Source: Roseobacter sp. MED193
Lineage (GTDB): Bacteria; Pseudomonadota; Alphaproteobacteria; Rhodobacterales; Rhodobacteraceae
NCBI RefSeq assembly: GCF_000152965.1
Contig: NZ_AANB01000005.1
Location: forward strand, 1 to 64,000
DNA: 64,000 nucleotides
Direction of reading: 5' to 3'
Made by a program: the position numbers and the translations under genes. Of the stretch, positions 1-9,033 are shown in pieces. Numbering within the stretch: position 1 is the first letter of the stretch; each line of letters starts with the position of its first letter. The notes under the pieces were generated by a model that ran no database searches, was not told where the DNA came from, and worked only from the letters and a program-made list of their open reading frames with translations.

Positions 1-66
1 CCATTCAGAAATGTCACTGGTTGCGCAAAGCAGGAATGTCACCAAGGGGCGCGACATGAGCAAGGC

Positions 67-342
67 TTAGTCTTCGACGACCTCAATACGCCATGATGCG
101 CCGGGGGTGATTGCCACGTCATCGTCGTCGCCAATGCGTTTGTCCGTTGTCAGTTCTTCGATCAACTTGAGACCCAGCACAAAGGATTGAACTGGGTCTA
201 TCCCGTAGACTTTCTTTTCCTTGATGAAACCGTCCACTGAAACAACCGCATAGTAGTCCTCGACGCCGCCTTGGCTGCCATCGGTCGATATGGTCGCCTC
301 GACACCGTCGTCAGATACTACGCGTAGCTTGATTTGTTTCAT
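67..342 (-). CDS. Small acidic hypothetical protein inside the IS
   Basis: A 91-residue reading frame starting MKQIKLRVVSDDG and ending in an acidic tail (IEVVED). The frame is open further upstream, but that extension overlaps the transposase deeply and has a different composition, so the internal ATG at 342 is preferred; the complement has gaggcagcgag just upstream as a possible ribosome site. It overlaps the end of the transposase gene by 32 bases and lies between that gene and the left IS end, so it moves with the element. It resembles small DUF proteins of alphaproteobacteria but I do not recognise the family. No catalytic motif is visible. Confidence 0.6.
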   Translation of the reverse strand: MKQIKLRVVSDDGVEATISTDGSQGGVEDYYAVVSVDGFIKEKKVYGIDPVQSFVLGLKLIEELTTDKRIGDDDDVAITPGASWRIEVVED

Positions 343-1660
343 CTCGCTGCCTCTTTGCTTTCGATCCTGAAGGTCGGCCTTGCGGCTTATAGCCCATCTT
401 CTCAGAGTTTGTCCTAACTGGATATTTGGGCGGTGCGGCGTCCTGTATCTCTTTGATGTGTTCCAGAACCGCACCGAGGCGCTTGTTGTCGGTGATAGCT
501 GCATGGGTCACGCGCTGATCCATGTCGAAGATTTTGTAGGGCAGGGAGCGGCCTTTTGAGCGCACCTCAAACCTGCCATCCACGAAGGCATAGGTGTCGA
601 CGTATTTGCCTACCAGACCGCGCGTGACGTCACTTTCTTCCAGCATGATCCGCTTACGATCATAAGAGAACGTCAGCTGCTTTCCGACATAGCGGTTCTC
701 GCGCCAGCACAACACATCATCCAGCCGATCTGGCTCCACATTGAGTGCGCGATGCAGGTTGTCAGGCTTGGCCGGTGCTTTGGCGAACTTGGCGTTGTGA
801 CGCTCTTTGAAGCCTTGCAGATAGGCGTTTCCAGCATCCATATCGCAGATGTCAGCAAGGCGCAGTTCCTTGACCAGGCGATCTTGCAACGTCCTGTTGG
901 CGCGTTCGACGCGGCCCTTGGCCTGGCTGCTGTTGGCGCAGAGGATCTCGACGTTCAACTGATTCAACGCACGCCCAAATTGGGTCATGCGGGCACCACC
1001 TTTGGCATCTTCCTTCGCCACACGGAAAACCGTGTGTTTGTCGGAATAGAAGGCGACGGGACGACCATGTTGGCGCAGATAACTTTCCAGAGCCTCGAAA
1101 TAGCTGAACGTGCTCTCGGATTTGACGAACCTCAGCTCCATCAGCGTGCTGGTGGCATCATCGATAAAGACGAGCAGGGTGCATGGTGGGCCGCGATCTT
1201 CAAACCATCGGTGATCAGAGCCATCAATCTGGATCAGCTCACCAATACATTCCCGGCGCAATCTGGGCTGGTGGAACTGGCGGCGCTGCTTACGAGAAAG
1301 CCAGATACCATCCTCGGCCATCCATTTGCGCAACGTCTCGCGGGAAACTTTGAAGCCGTGATTTTCGGCCAACATCTCAGCGGCCAATGTCGGGCCGAAA
1401 TCCGGATACTGTTCCTTGATGACGGTCAGCGCATAGTCACGCTTGGCTAAGTGGATTTGGTTGTTCGGCGTGCGACCGCGCGACTTGTGCCGGATCGCTG
1501 CCGCACCATCCTGGCGATACCGCTTTAACAGTCGGAATATCTGCCGACGCGTCAAATCCAACATGTTTGCCGCGTTGTCGACGCTTAACTGGCCATCATC
1601 GACCTGCGCCAAAACCTCCACGCGGTTCAGCTCGCGCTCGCTCATCATCAACCATCCCAT
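311..1660 (-). CDS. ISNCY-family DDE transposase
   Basis: A 449-residue transposase. An N-terminal helix-turn-helix (about residues 15-60, ending RQIFRLLKRYRQDG) and a second DNA-binding segment (to about residue 115, RETLRKWMAEDG) precede a retroviral-integrase-like core. Candidate catalytic residues are the D of LIQIDGSDHRWF, the D of AFYSDKHTVFR and the E of SSQAKGRVERANRT. The C-terminus is basic. Length and motif order fit the IS1202-like group of ISNCY. The frame is intact, so the element may still be active. The ATG at 1645 (MSEREL) is a possible shorter start. Confidence 0.9.
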   Translation of the reverse strand: MGWLMMSERELNRVEVLAQVDDGQLSVDNAANMLDLTRRQIFRLLKRYRQDGAAAIRHKSRGRTPNNQIHLAKRDYALTVIKEQYPDFGPTLAAEMLAENHGFKVSRETLRKWMAEDGIWLSRKQRRQFHQPRLRRECIGELIQIDGSDHRWFEDRGPPCTLLVFIDDATSTLMELRFVKSESTFSYFEALESYLRQHGRPVAFYSDKHTVFRVAKEDAKGGARMTQFGRALNQLNVEILCANSSQAKGRVERANRTLQDRLVKELRLADICDMDAGNAYLQGFKERHNAKFAKAPAKPDNLHRALNVEPDRLDDVLCWRENRYVGKQLTFSYDRKRIMLEESDVTRGLVGKYVDTYAFVDGRFEVRSKGRSLPYKIFDMDQRVTHAAITDNKRLGAVLEHIKEIQDAAPPKYPVRTNSEKMGYKPQGRPSGSKAKRQRDETNQATRSI

Positions 1661-1814
1661 ATCCGCTCATCCTCACATCGTTTTGCGAGGAGAGTGACAC
1701 TTCTGCTTTGCTCATGGGTGACATTATCGCTTTGCGGCTACACGAATATATCTTATAATCAGTCTTATGTTAACTTGATTAGTTGACAGAGCGTTTATTC
1801 CTTGAGTGCAACCA

Positions 1815-2681
1815 TTAAGATTTTTTGTCTTCAGGGCGCATCAGTGTCCCAGGGTCGATATAGTCAAAATCGTCTTTCTTCAACGTAGCCGCATCAACCG
1901 GGGCATCCAAAGCCTCGATTGATGTTGGCTTTGGCCTGCGAAGCTGGGCAGCGGGTCGCTGCAACAGCCGTGAGCAAATTGCCGTCATCAGTTCAATTCC
2001 AGCTTCTGATGGCTTGGGAAGCGTCAGCCGCCGATCTTCGGGGTTCCGAGTCAGCTCTATCAGTCCGAGACCCTTTCTTTTGGGAGTACCTTCCGAGAGG
2101 AACGAAATATGCCTTGGGACATTGGATATGCCAATCGACGAGGAAACCTCATGCAAAGGTCGGCCTTCGAATGCAATCTCGAACTGTTTCAGGGTTACAT
2201 GCAACAAAACGCAAAAGGAGCCCAAAGACAGCCCCTGTGTCCGCGAAGTGACCTCGTTAAACGCCGGCAAAATTGATTGTTTCAAATGTTTAGCTAGCAT
2301 TTCAGATCGCTTGACCCCGTCTAACGTTAGGGCTGGGTCTCTTTCCTCAGGTAACGCATAACAACATGCGATCGCTTTGCCAGTCCGCGAGGGCTTTACA
2401 AAGCTTGAGCGACGCCCCTCCGCCTTCTGCCGGACAAGTAACTTCAGGCCAAGATCAGAGCCCTTACCGTCTGCCAACTGCGCGATTTGGTGTGTAGCTT
2501 GCCCATATTTGATTTCAGCAGAGTTGGCGACTTCGCGAAACCCCATGGGTCTAGTGGAGGCAGAGACGGTAAGCGCAGTCCGAAGTTGGGCAATGGTCAA
2601 AGTTGGCTTGAACCGGCGGACAGCAAAGCAAGCATGGCAAAAATTGGAGAATTCCGGCGACTCGAAGTCAGGAGACTGCAT
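1815..2681 (-). CDS. MarR-like winged-helix regulator, plasmid-associated
   Basis: A 288-residue protein with two probable winged-helix segments. Residues about 30-100 contain TIAQLRTALTVSAS and a repeated helix-turn-helix style stretch, then KPSRTGKAIACCYALP; residues about 140-225 contain FCVLLHVTLKQFEI and RNPEDRRLTLPKPSEAGIEL, which matches the wing and closing helix of MarR proteins (D-R-R-x-x-x-L-T-x-x-G). The C-terminal 50 residues look unstructured and acidic. It is divergent from the replicase gene with a gap of about 240 bases, so regulation of replication is possible but is inference only. No strong ribosome site precedes the ATG. Confidence 0.6.
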   Translation of the reverse strand: MQSPDFESPEFSNFCHACFAVRRFKPTLTIAQLRTALTVSASTRPMGFREVANSAEIKYGQATHQIAQLADGKGSDLGLKLLVRQKAEGRRSSFVKPSRTGKAIACCYALPEERDPALTLDGVKRSEMLAKHLKQSILPAFNEVTSRTQGLSLGSFCVLLHVTLKQFEIAFEGRPLHEVSSSIGISNVPRHISFLSEGTPKRKGLGLIELTRNPEDRRLTLPKPSEAGIELMTAICSRLLQRPAAQLRRPKPTSIEALDAPVDAATLKKDDFDYIDPGTLMRPEDKKS

Positions 2682-2919
2682 CGGGAGAAAGAAAAAAAAG
2701 AAAGCTGAATCTCCCTGTCACAATTTCCTTGGACCAACTTTAGGACGCTAGCAGGCATTTTTAACGGATGAAAGACATTTTTCTTGACCAATTTTTACGG
2801 ACTAAATACATTAAAGTCAATCGACCGCAAACGAGGCAAGAAATTGTCGCGAACCGGGCTCATCGGCTCATCAAAACTCACAACCGCACAGCAAAAACTC
2901 GACGTGAAAAAAGGAAAGA

Positions 2920-3033
2920 ATGACAAACTTCGACTGCTTCAGGAATTTACTCGTTGAGCTCTCAGCGAATCCGAAGATGGCCTGGTTCTCCGATCTCAGG
3001 ATCCGAACGGAGACACTCGCAGCCGCCACATGA
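2920..3033 (+). CDS. Candidate 37-residue leader peptide coupled to the replicase
   Basis: The reading frame begins at ATG 2920 behind a good ribosome site (aaaaggaaaga) and runs 37 codons; its stop TGA overlaps the ATG of the replicase at 3030 in an ATGA junction. The peptide starts MTNFDCFRNLLVEL. The replicase start has no ribosome site of its own, so the arrangement fits translational coupling, as in leader peptides that control plasmid replication initiators. It was found by eye and its length is short, so chance cannot be excluded. Confidence 0.5.
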   Translation: MTNFDCFRNLLVELSANPKMAWFSDLRIRTETLAAAT

Positions 3034-5054
3034 AACATTTCCAATCCGCAAATCTTCGAGATCTAAACCAGATTGCAAGACCAGAACCTCAGCAGCAGGA
3101 GTGCCCATCGGTCTCGAACGCGCAGGCAAACTGCACGTGCCAATACCAAGCCCGCATCTGCTGCCGCCTGAAGCGCGGTTTGATCAGCTGGAAAGATCTG
3201 AGCCTCCCTGAATTTCTTTGTCTCGGAAACCAACGACCCGGTCGCCCGGCCCTGTCTGAAGCGAAACGCGCAAGGGTCTTTGGACAATACTGGGAGCAAA
3301 TCCGGACCCGTGAGGCTCACGCCCACAAGGGGTGGAAAACGGTCTATACGAACCGTTTTCCGCCTAAAAACACCCTGCTCCGCGAAGAACGGCTGCCGCA
3401 CGTTGGCCAGTACGCTGTTATCGACGAGAATAACAAAATTCAGGGACGCATAGACGCTGAGCGCTTTGTTCTCATGCAGATGGCCTACCTACCATTGGAT
3501 AGAGAGGGTCGTTTCGATGTTCTAGTTATCGACGTAGACTGCAACTTCGATCTCAACCTGTTGAAAACGGCCGGACTGCCTATGCCGAGGTACTTCGTCT
3601 CGCGCAGAAAAGAAGCGGTCGACCCCCCGTCATTCCTGCGCAGACCCCATTTAGTTTACTGGCTTCGCACGCCGGTCAAACGAAGCATGAATGGCGGGCA
3701 AACCAGAGCAGAGCTATTTTATCATGCAATCCGCAAAACCCTGATCATGCGACTTCAAGACCTTGGTTTGACTGTCGACCAGAAACTGATTGATCTCAGC
3801 AAAAACCCCCATGCGGACAATTGGGATCATGTTCAGGGTGACTACCGTGATTGGTCACTAGATGAGCTCCGGGAGGCGATTGGCCCCCTTGAGCCTGCCA
3901 AAAAATATTACAGGCGCGCCCTTAGTAAACAGAACACCTTGGCTTCAGGGACGCAAACCAACAAATTGGCCGAATCTCTCCCTGCCCTGTCAGAAACTCG
4001 CTTAAGCCAAGATAAGCAGCTTTTGCAGGGTTACGCTGGACGAAACGATTTCATTTTCAATCGAACACGGCTAGCTGCCTACAGGAAGAAAACACGAAGC
4101 CCAGAGGGTTTCGATATGCGTGCCTGGATCGAAACCCGCGCGCACCAACTGAACCAGGATCAGTTCGCTCAATTCAGTAAAGGACCTCTTCCACGCTCCG
4201 AGATCAACGTGATCGTCAATTCGGTTTCCAATTTCGTCATTAATATATACGCGCCAAGCAGCGACAGCAAAGATCGGGGCGCGTGCCACCGGGCCCACTT
4301 GATCGACGCAAGCATGACTCAGAGTTTCAAACAGGGAGTGGGGGGCAGGTACGGAGCCAGAAAAAACGCTGAGAAAACACGTCAACGGGTTCTGGACGCC
4401 CTGGAAGCACTTAGCCGACACGAAGGTCAGCCCACCATTACAGCAATTTCAAAACAAGCAGGAATCTCCCGGCCAACAGCTCGCAAATGGATGACTCAGA
4501 TTGCGGCTGAACTGATAAAAAGCACCGAGCAGACAGTGGAAAATACAGTGCATATCAGAAAGGGGGATAAAAAACATCTCTATACGCAGCGGTGGGTCGA
4601 CTTGGACGGCGCATATGGCGTCAGCACCTTGGGACCGATCCTTGGCTTGATAGAGGTGTTTGGTGATACGGCTGCTTTAACATCAGCTCTTGGGCCTGCG
4701 AATATACCTTATCAACCGCTTAGAAAGAGGGGACACGGAACAGATAGTGATAAGGTATATCGGCATCCTTTTAATGCAAGGTTGGTGCTGACCCAGGAAG
4801 GCGAGGCGATTGGGATTCATAACATTGCAGCTGGAATCCATTCTATAGAGTGCGCACCCATGACAGTTTTGGACAGGGGAGGTTTCCTTGGCGATCCCGC
4901 CGACGAATACGCGCCGCCCATTGGCGAAACAGATCACGATGGATCTGTCAAATATACAGAGGACTATTACGCCCCTACCCGGGTTGGCCTGGCGACCAAA
5001 GAGTGGACCGCTGAAGAAGTAGACAAGTACCTCGATGAGGTTCTGAGTGCATGA
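3030..5054 (+). CDS. rep: ColE2-type replicase / plasmid replication initiator
   Basis: A 674-residue protein. Residues about 165-285 match the replicase family of ColE2-like plasmids: VLVIDVDCNFD, then PRYFVSRRKE, RPHLVYWLRTPV, a YHAIRKTL helix and KNPHADNWDH in the expected order. This is followed by a PriCT-like segment, and near residue 480 by a helix-turn-helix (ITAISKQAGISRPTARKWM) likely to bind the origin. The first 60 residues are cysteine- and glutamine-rich and unlike the family, so the true start could be later. The C-terminal 150 residues have no recognised motif. Such proteins prime and initiate replication at an origin usually close to the gene. Coupled to the leader peptide upstream. 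Confidence 0.82.
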   Translation: MKHFQSANLRDLNQIARPEPQQQECPSVSNAQANCTCQYQARICCRLKRGLISWKDLSLPEFLCLGNQRPGRPALSEAKRARVFGQYWEQIRTREAHAHKGWKTVYTNRFPPKNTLLREERLPHVGQYAVIDENNKIQGRIDAERFVLMQMAYLPLDREGRFDVLVIDVDCNFDLNLLKTAGLPMPRYFVSRRKEAVDPPSFLRRPHLVYWLRTPVKRSMNGGQTRAELFYHAIRKTLIMRLQDLGLTVDQKLIDLSKNPHADNWDHVQGDYRDWSLDELREAIGPLEPAKKYYRRALSKQNTLASGTQTNKLAESLPALSETRLSQDKQLLQGYAGRNDFIFNRTRLAAYRKKTRSPEGFDMRAWIETRAHQLNQDQFAQFSKGPLPRSEINVIVNSVSNFVINIYAPSSDSKDRGACHRAHLIDASMTQSFKQGVGGRYGARKNAEKTRQRVLDALEALSRHEGQPTITAISKQAGISRPTARKWMTQIAAELIKSTEQTVENTVHIRKGDKKHLYTQRWVDLDGAYGVSTLGPILGLIEVFGDTAALTSALGPANIPYQPLRKRGHGTDSDKVYRHPFNARLVLTQEGEAIGIHNIAAGIHSIECAPMTVLDRGGFLGDPADEYAPPIGETDHDGSVKYTEDYYAPTRVGLATKEWTAEEVDKYLDEVLSA

Positions 5055-5066
5055 CTCTTTCAGCAT

Positions 5067-5470
5067 AGCAGCTGAACTTCTGCAGGCACGGGATCTCGTT
5101 CACTTCAAAGTGAATGCTGGGAAATGTGCCTATTTTTTTAGGCGAAATGGAAACATTCCCTGAAGGCTCGCAAACACCCTTTTGGGGTCAATTTCACATT
5201 TAGGATCAAATCACTCCAAGCTGACATAAATTGAAGTCCAGAAGGGTTCGCATATGGCTTCTAAAGACACTTTATTATCACAAGGCCACGCCATCTAAAA
5301 ATTTAATAACGAATTTATTTGCCCGTCATATTCTCGTCTATTTTCGAAAATCGTTAAAAAAGATCAGGACACATTATTAATAGTCTGATATAAACTCAAT
5401 TATCGCAAAGGCGATTTCTGGTTAGAGCTTATATTACAGCCGGAAAAATATGAATTGAGCGGAGTAGAGA
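5067..5470 (+). other. AT-rich gap downstream of rep, possible origin region
   Basis: About 400 bases without a convincing gene. It holds several small inverted repeats: ttcacttcaaagtgaa (5099-5114), gccta/taggc around a T-run (5128-5143) and the perfect palindrome attttcgaaaat (5340-5351), within very AT-rich sequence (5290-5450). ColE2-type origins usually lie just after the replicase gene, so this is the best candidate origin, but no iterons were seen. Confidence 0.35.
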
Positions 5471-5623
5471 GTGAAAGAACAATACATAAATAAAGCGACC
5501 ACAGGCCAGAGAGCAATACGGGCGCAGGCGCGAGCAACTGGAGTCAATACTCCTCAAGCCACGGAAATAGGGATCAGAGCTACCTTTCATTTCTGCCTGA
5601 CAGTCAGTCGGAAGAGCGCCTGA
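5471..5623 (+). CDS. Possible small basic protein, 50 residues
   Basis: A GTG-initiated frame (MKEQYINKATTGQR...) with gga-rich sequence (ggagtagaga) placed at ribosome-site distance. It is basic and ends FHFCLTVSRKSA. No family is recognised, and the codon use is not strongly coding, so this is only a possible gene. The 100 bases after it hold nothing I can support. Confidence 0.25.
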   Translation: MKEQYINKATTGQRAIRAQARATGVNTPQATEIGIRATFHFCLTVSRKSA

Positions 5624-5728
5624 ATATACCCACCAAGACCCTCACCATCCAAAACCGCACCCCGCCCAGAAACCCCGGGACGGCAAGAAGAAAAGTGCGT
5701 TCAAAATATAGATTCCCTTCCAACAGAA

Positions 5729-6418
5729 ATGGAAAACCGAATGGCAAGAACCAAAGTCACCAGCCGGAAGATCGACGGTCAAATTGCGAAACTTCAAAAT
5801 CAGATCAATAAGCTAAGTATGAAGAGGAGCGATATCATACGGCGCATTGAACACTTGGAACAAAAATTTCAAGAATGCCCAAATGACAACCAGCCCCGGG
5901 ATCCAAAATTTCAAGCTGATCTAAAGTCCGCTTTGCGAAGCCGGTCTCTCCTAGACGATCAACTTGAAAATTTCCGGGAGCAACAGCGCCATCTCGAAAC
6001 CTCGTTGATGAACCCTCTAGTTGAGAAACTCGACTTGGTGAATGGAAAAGCGCAAGCTCATACACTTTCGGCTTCCAATGTTGTCTTTCTTGCACGTGAG
6101 ACGGAGGAACTTCTTATGAATAAGGGGTTTACACAAAAAAATATAATTGGTGCAGAGGTTTCTCTCCGGCCGGCTGGAAAGAAAGCATCAAATGCGTATG
6201 CAGCAAAAGCTAGCTCAAGCATTACGACCCGAGTGAGACTACGGCGTGTAACAGACGGTTGGCGGCTCATCGAAGCAAAGCGCGATCATTGCTATGTAAA
6301 TCAGTCAGAAGCCAAAAGCGTTCACGTGCACCCAGCAGCCCATGCGGACATTCTCAGAATTGCAACGCGGGGAATACTAGTGTCTCCCCAGCCCGAGCAG
6401 GGCACCTCAGTGAGCTAA
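5729..6418 (+). CDS. Coiled-coil hypothetical protein
   Basis: A 229-residue protein of unknown function. Residues about 12-95 are strongly predicted by eye to form a coiled coil (IAKLQNQINKLSMKRSDI, then LLDDQLENFREQQRHLETSL). The C-terminal half (about 130-215) is basic and mixed, with RVRLRRVTDGWRLIEA. There is no signal peptide or membrane segment. The alternative start at 5741 (MARTKVT) is equally plausible, since neither ATG has a clear ribosome site. It lies between the replicase and the AAA protease on the plasmid-like backbone, so a role in maintenance is possible but not shown. Confidence 0.6.
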   Translation: MENRMARTKVTSRKIDGQIAKLQNQINKLSMKRSDIIRRIEHLEQKFQECPNDNQPRDPKFQADLKSALRSRSLLDDQLENFREQQRHLETSLMNPLVEKLDLVNGKAQAHTLSASNVVFLARETEELLMNKGFTQKNIIGAEVSLRPAGKKASNAYAAKASSSITTRVRLRRVTDGWRLIEAKRDHCYVNQSEAKSVHVHPAAHADILRIATRGILVSPQPEQGTSVS

Positions 6419-6432
6419 GCGAGAAGGCCGTT

Positions 6433-6465
6433 CCTCCCTCAATCTTCGCGGCCAATTGAGGGAGG
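6433..6465 (+). terminator. Stem-loop after the coiled-coil gene
   Basis: An 11-bp perfect stem, cctccctcaat (6433-6443) with attgagggagg (6455-6465), sits 15 bases after the stop codon. No T-run follows directly, so it is either a weak terminator or an RNA 3' end stabiliser. Confidence 0.45.
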
Positions 6466-6570
6466 CTCAACCACCCCACCAAATTAAATTTGCACCTCAC
6501 TTCATTTAACATATTGATTTAATTATATTTATTTAATATAGTTGGGTTTCAACACGAAAGGAAGTCCTCT

Positions 6571-6678
6571 ATGCTCAGTAAAATTCAGACTCAATTTCAC
6601 CGGATTCATGAAATCGCAGTTGTGATCTATGTGGCAAAATTTGTGACCGAAGTCGTTGGGGGCTCATATTTTTCCTAG
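6571..6678 (+). CDS. Possible 35-residue small protein
   Basis: ATG 6571 follows a clear ribosome site (cgaaaggaagtcctct) and the frame runs 35 codons to TAG 6678; the peptide contains a hydrophobic centre (IAVVIYVAKFVTEVVGG) and may be a short membrane-associated protein. The upstream 100 bases are very AT-rich and could hold a promoter. No family is recognised. The rest of the gap up to 6906 shows nothing further. Confidence 0.35.
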   Translation: MLSKIQTQFHRIHEIAVVIYVAKFVTEVVGGSYFS

Positions 6679-6906
6679 AAGCCAAAAAACATAATATTTC
6701 CAATACTTGATACACCTAGAGCAGCCCTCTGCACTCTTTGAAACCCTTAAACCAGAAACGACAGAAATGACCTTCTCCGGATCAAAACCTGAATTCAACG
6801 CGATCACCGCCTGGCGGCTGATATCGAAAGCCTAACCCTTCCGCCTCTGCCACAGCAGGGCAAGAAGCTTTCTCCGCATTTTCAGATTACCCCGAAAGGT
6901 TCCAAA

Positions 6907-9027
6907 ATGGTTCGCATGAGCCCCAGCCGTCCCGCTTTTACGCCCATTCTAAGTGATTGGTTTCCTGACGCTCTCACGCGCTTGAACACCCTGTGGGAAC
7001 TGCCAGATTTCGACCCAGATGAAGCAGTAGATCAAGGGCCTAGTTCCGCTTGGCGCAAAATCACCGCAAACTACGATATTCCTACTGTAGCTGCCCTCAT
7101 CCGGCTCTGTTCTGCCTTACCACAGTCAAATAACGCGCTCGTCAGTGAAATCTATAACCCATTCAAGATCACTGTAATCACAACGCAAGATACACGCTTG
7201 ATCGAACCAACAGTCGATGCGATCAAACGAGGTTTACTTCCTGAGATTGAAAGCAAGCACGATCACCTTCCCAAAATGAAAGTTCATTATGAGAAGACCC
7301 TTGGCGCTCGGTCAAATCCGGTCAAAAATAAGGATGACTTCAAAAAAGAGCTGTTTCAAGTACTCCAAAACCAATCTCCAGCAGTGATTGTCGTTGATAC
7401 CATCAATCAGTTACCTGCCAACATCAGGCAAGCCATTTCAAATGAAATTGTCCTTGCCCCACTGTGCCGCAAGAGCTTGTTGAAACTACACGCAGTCATT
7501 CACAACTCTGCATCAACTGGACAGTTCGCGCGTACCTTTCAAGAATTGCCGTTTGATACCGCACTTGGACGCCTAGATCCACAGGACGTTTCTATTGCCG
7601 CCCGTCATAGAGAACCTCTAGAAATGGCTAGAGCTGTCTCGCTATTAATCGAACAAAACCACACATCAGCAAATCCTGAGGCTCTAAACCAAGTTAAAGG
7701 GCTCGGACCTACTAGCTCTCCAATCAAACAGTTGGCTCAGGATATGCGCGCCTGGAGAGCAAATGAGCTAGAATGGTCAGAAATCCCCCGTGGCGTCTTG
7801 TTGTCCGGTCCGCCAGGCACCGGAAAAACATTCACAGCAAGTAAGCTAGCAGAAGCAGTGGGTGGGCATTTCATTGCAACAAGCTACGCAGACTGGCAGC
7901 GGGAAGGCCATCTTGGGGATTTTCTAGCGGCAATGTATCGCTGTTTCCAGGAAGCACGCGACAACGCTCCGTCAGTCCTGTTCATCGACGAAATTGACAG
8001 TTTCACTGACCGCGCAAAAGCATCAGGTGACAACGCTACATATATTCGGAGTACGGTAAACGCCCTCTTGGAGCAGCTCGACGGCACAGCAAAATCAGCG
8101 GGTGTATTGGTGGTAGGCGCTTGCAACGACATCAGTGCCCTCGACCCGGCGCTCACAAGATCGGGCAGATTTGACCAGAAGGTATCGCTATATCTACCGG
8201 ACAAACAGGCCATTGCTGAGATTCTAAAATCTCATGTTCCGGATTCTGTATCGGTGGCAGACATCGAAAGAACAGCTGCCCATCTGGTTGGACAAAGCGG
8301 TGCAGATGCCGCAGCCGTCGTTCGACAGGCCCAAAGCCTCTCGCGCTACCACCGCCGCTCCATCACAGGTGAAGACCTGTGGACTGCGGCACAGCAAACT
8401 ACCCCAACCGCGTCTGTTGAAGACTTAAAAAGGGCAGCGACCCACGAGGCCGGTCACGCCGTTGTTGGCTTTCTGCTCGGTAAAGGCGTTCCGCTCAACG
8501 CAGAAATTGGGAGCACCGGAGGATTTGTTCAATTTCGCCATTTGACTGCTTTTCCAACCCAGAAACAACTAGAGAGAGATCTGGCAACCTTGCTAGCGGG
8601 GCGGGCGGCGGAAAGTCTATATTGCGAAGCCCCCTCAGCGGCGGCTGGCGGCGGTATGACAAGTGACCTTGCCCAGGCCACGTTGCTGGCCGCACGGCTT
8701 GAGTTTCAATTCGGGCTGGGAAGTGAAGGCCTCATCTGGCGGCACGTGACTGAAAGCTCTTTGCCTGAGCTGCTTAAAGACGTGGAAACCAGATCCCGCA
8801 TGAATAAGTTCTTGAAAGACGCGGAACAGATTGCAACCCGAATTTTAAAAGAGCACGGTCTTATGGTGAAATCAATCGTGGTAGATCTTCTATCAAAACG
8901 CCAGCTTACAGCTGTGGAGCTTGCAAGTCTTTTACAGCCCCCTCCAGGTCCCGCTTCTGGGCATCCCAAAGCAGCCGACGCACCTTTCTCTAAAGTTCCT
9001 GTTGCCTCGCTATGTCAGTCCAGTTAG
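6907..9027 (+). CDS. Soluble FtsH-like AAA+ zinc metalloprotease
   Basis: A 706-residue protein. Residues about 1-240 are a unique N-terminal region with no membrane segment. An AAA+ domain follows (about 285-430): Walker A GPPGTGKT, Walker B SVLFIDEIDS, and the second region of homology with ALTRSGRFDQ supplying arginine fingers. The peptidase domain has the M41 zinc motif HEAGH near residue 515 and a likely third ligand, the D of GGMTSDLAQAT. All catalytic parts are therefore present, but the transmembrane and periplasmic part of housekeeping FtsH is absent, so it should act in the cytosol. The substrate is unknown. Start at 6907 is supported by gaaagg seven bases upstream. It converges with mobA, leaving six bases between the stops. 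Confidence 0.85.
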   Translation: MVRMSPSRPAFTPILSDWFPDALTRLNTLWELPDFDPDEAVDQGPSSAWRKITANYDIPTVAALIRLCSALPQSNNALVSEIYNPFKITVITTQDTRLIEPTVDAIKRGLLPEIESKHDHLPKMKVHYEKTLGARSNPVKNKDDFKKELFQVLQNQSPAVIVVDTINQLPANIRQAISNEIVLAPLCRKSLLKLHAVIHNSASTGQFARTFQELPFDTALGRLDPQDVSIAARHREPLEMARAVSLLIEQNHTSANPEALNQVKGLGPTSSPIKQLAQDMRAWRANELEWSEIPRGVLLSGPPGTGKTFTASKLAEAVGGHFIATSYADWQREGHLGDFLAAMYRCFQEARDNAPSVLFIDEIDSFTDRAKASGDNATYIRSTVNALLEQLDGTAKSAGVLVVGACNDISALDPALTRSGRFDQKVSLYLPDKQAIAEILKSHVPDSVSVADIERTAAHLVGQSGADAAAVVRQAQSLSRYHRRSITGEDLWTAAQQTTPTASVEDLKRAATHEAGHAVVGFLLGKGVPLNAEIGSTGGFVQFRHLTAFPTQKQLERDLATLLAGRAAESLYCEAPSAAAGGGMTSDLAQATLLAARLEFQFGLGSEGLIWRHVTESSLPELLKDVETRSRMNKFLKDAEQIATRILKEHGLMVKSIVVDLLSKRQLTAVELASLLQPPPGPASGHPKAADAPFSKVPVASLCQSS

Positions 9028-9033
9028 GCCGCC

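Larger units (their letters stand above)
10..1725. mobile_element. ISNCY-type insertion sequence with a passenger gene
   Basis: The two ends carry related inverted sequences. At the left, aatgtcac (10-17), gcaaagcag (25-33) and aatgtcac (35-42) occur in order. At the right the complement gives aatgtcac (1725-1718), gcaaagcag (1711-1703) and agtgtcac (1701-1694). Between them lie a DDE transposase and one small unrelated gene. The outermost boundary is uncertain, because the repeat pattern seems to continue to about 1735 on the right and the left end touches the window edge; no target duplication can be read. Confidence 0.75.

Noticed and set aside
752-1450. 232-codon frame opposite the ISNCY transposase
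   Set aside because: Shadow of the intact transposase frame; no family features.
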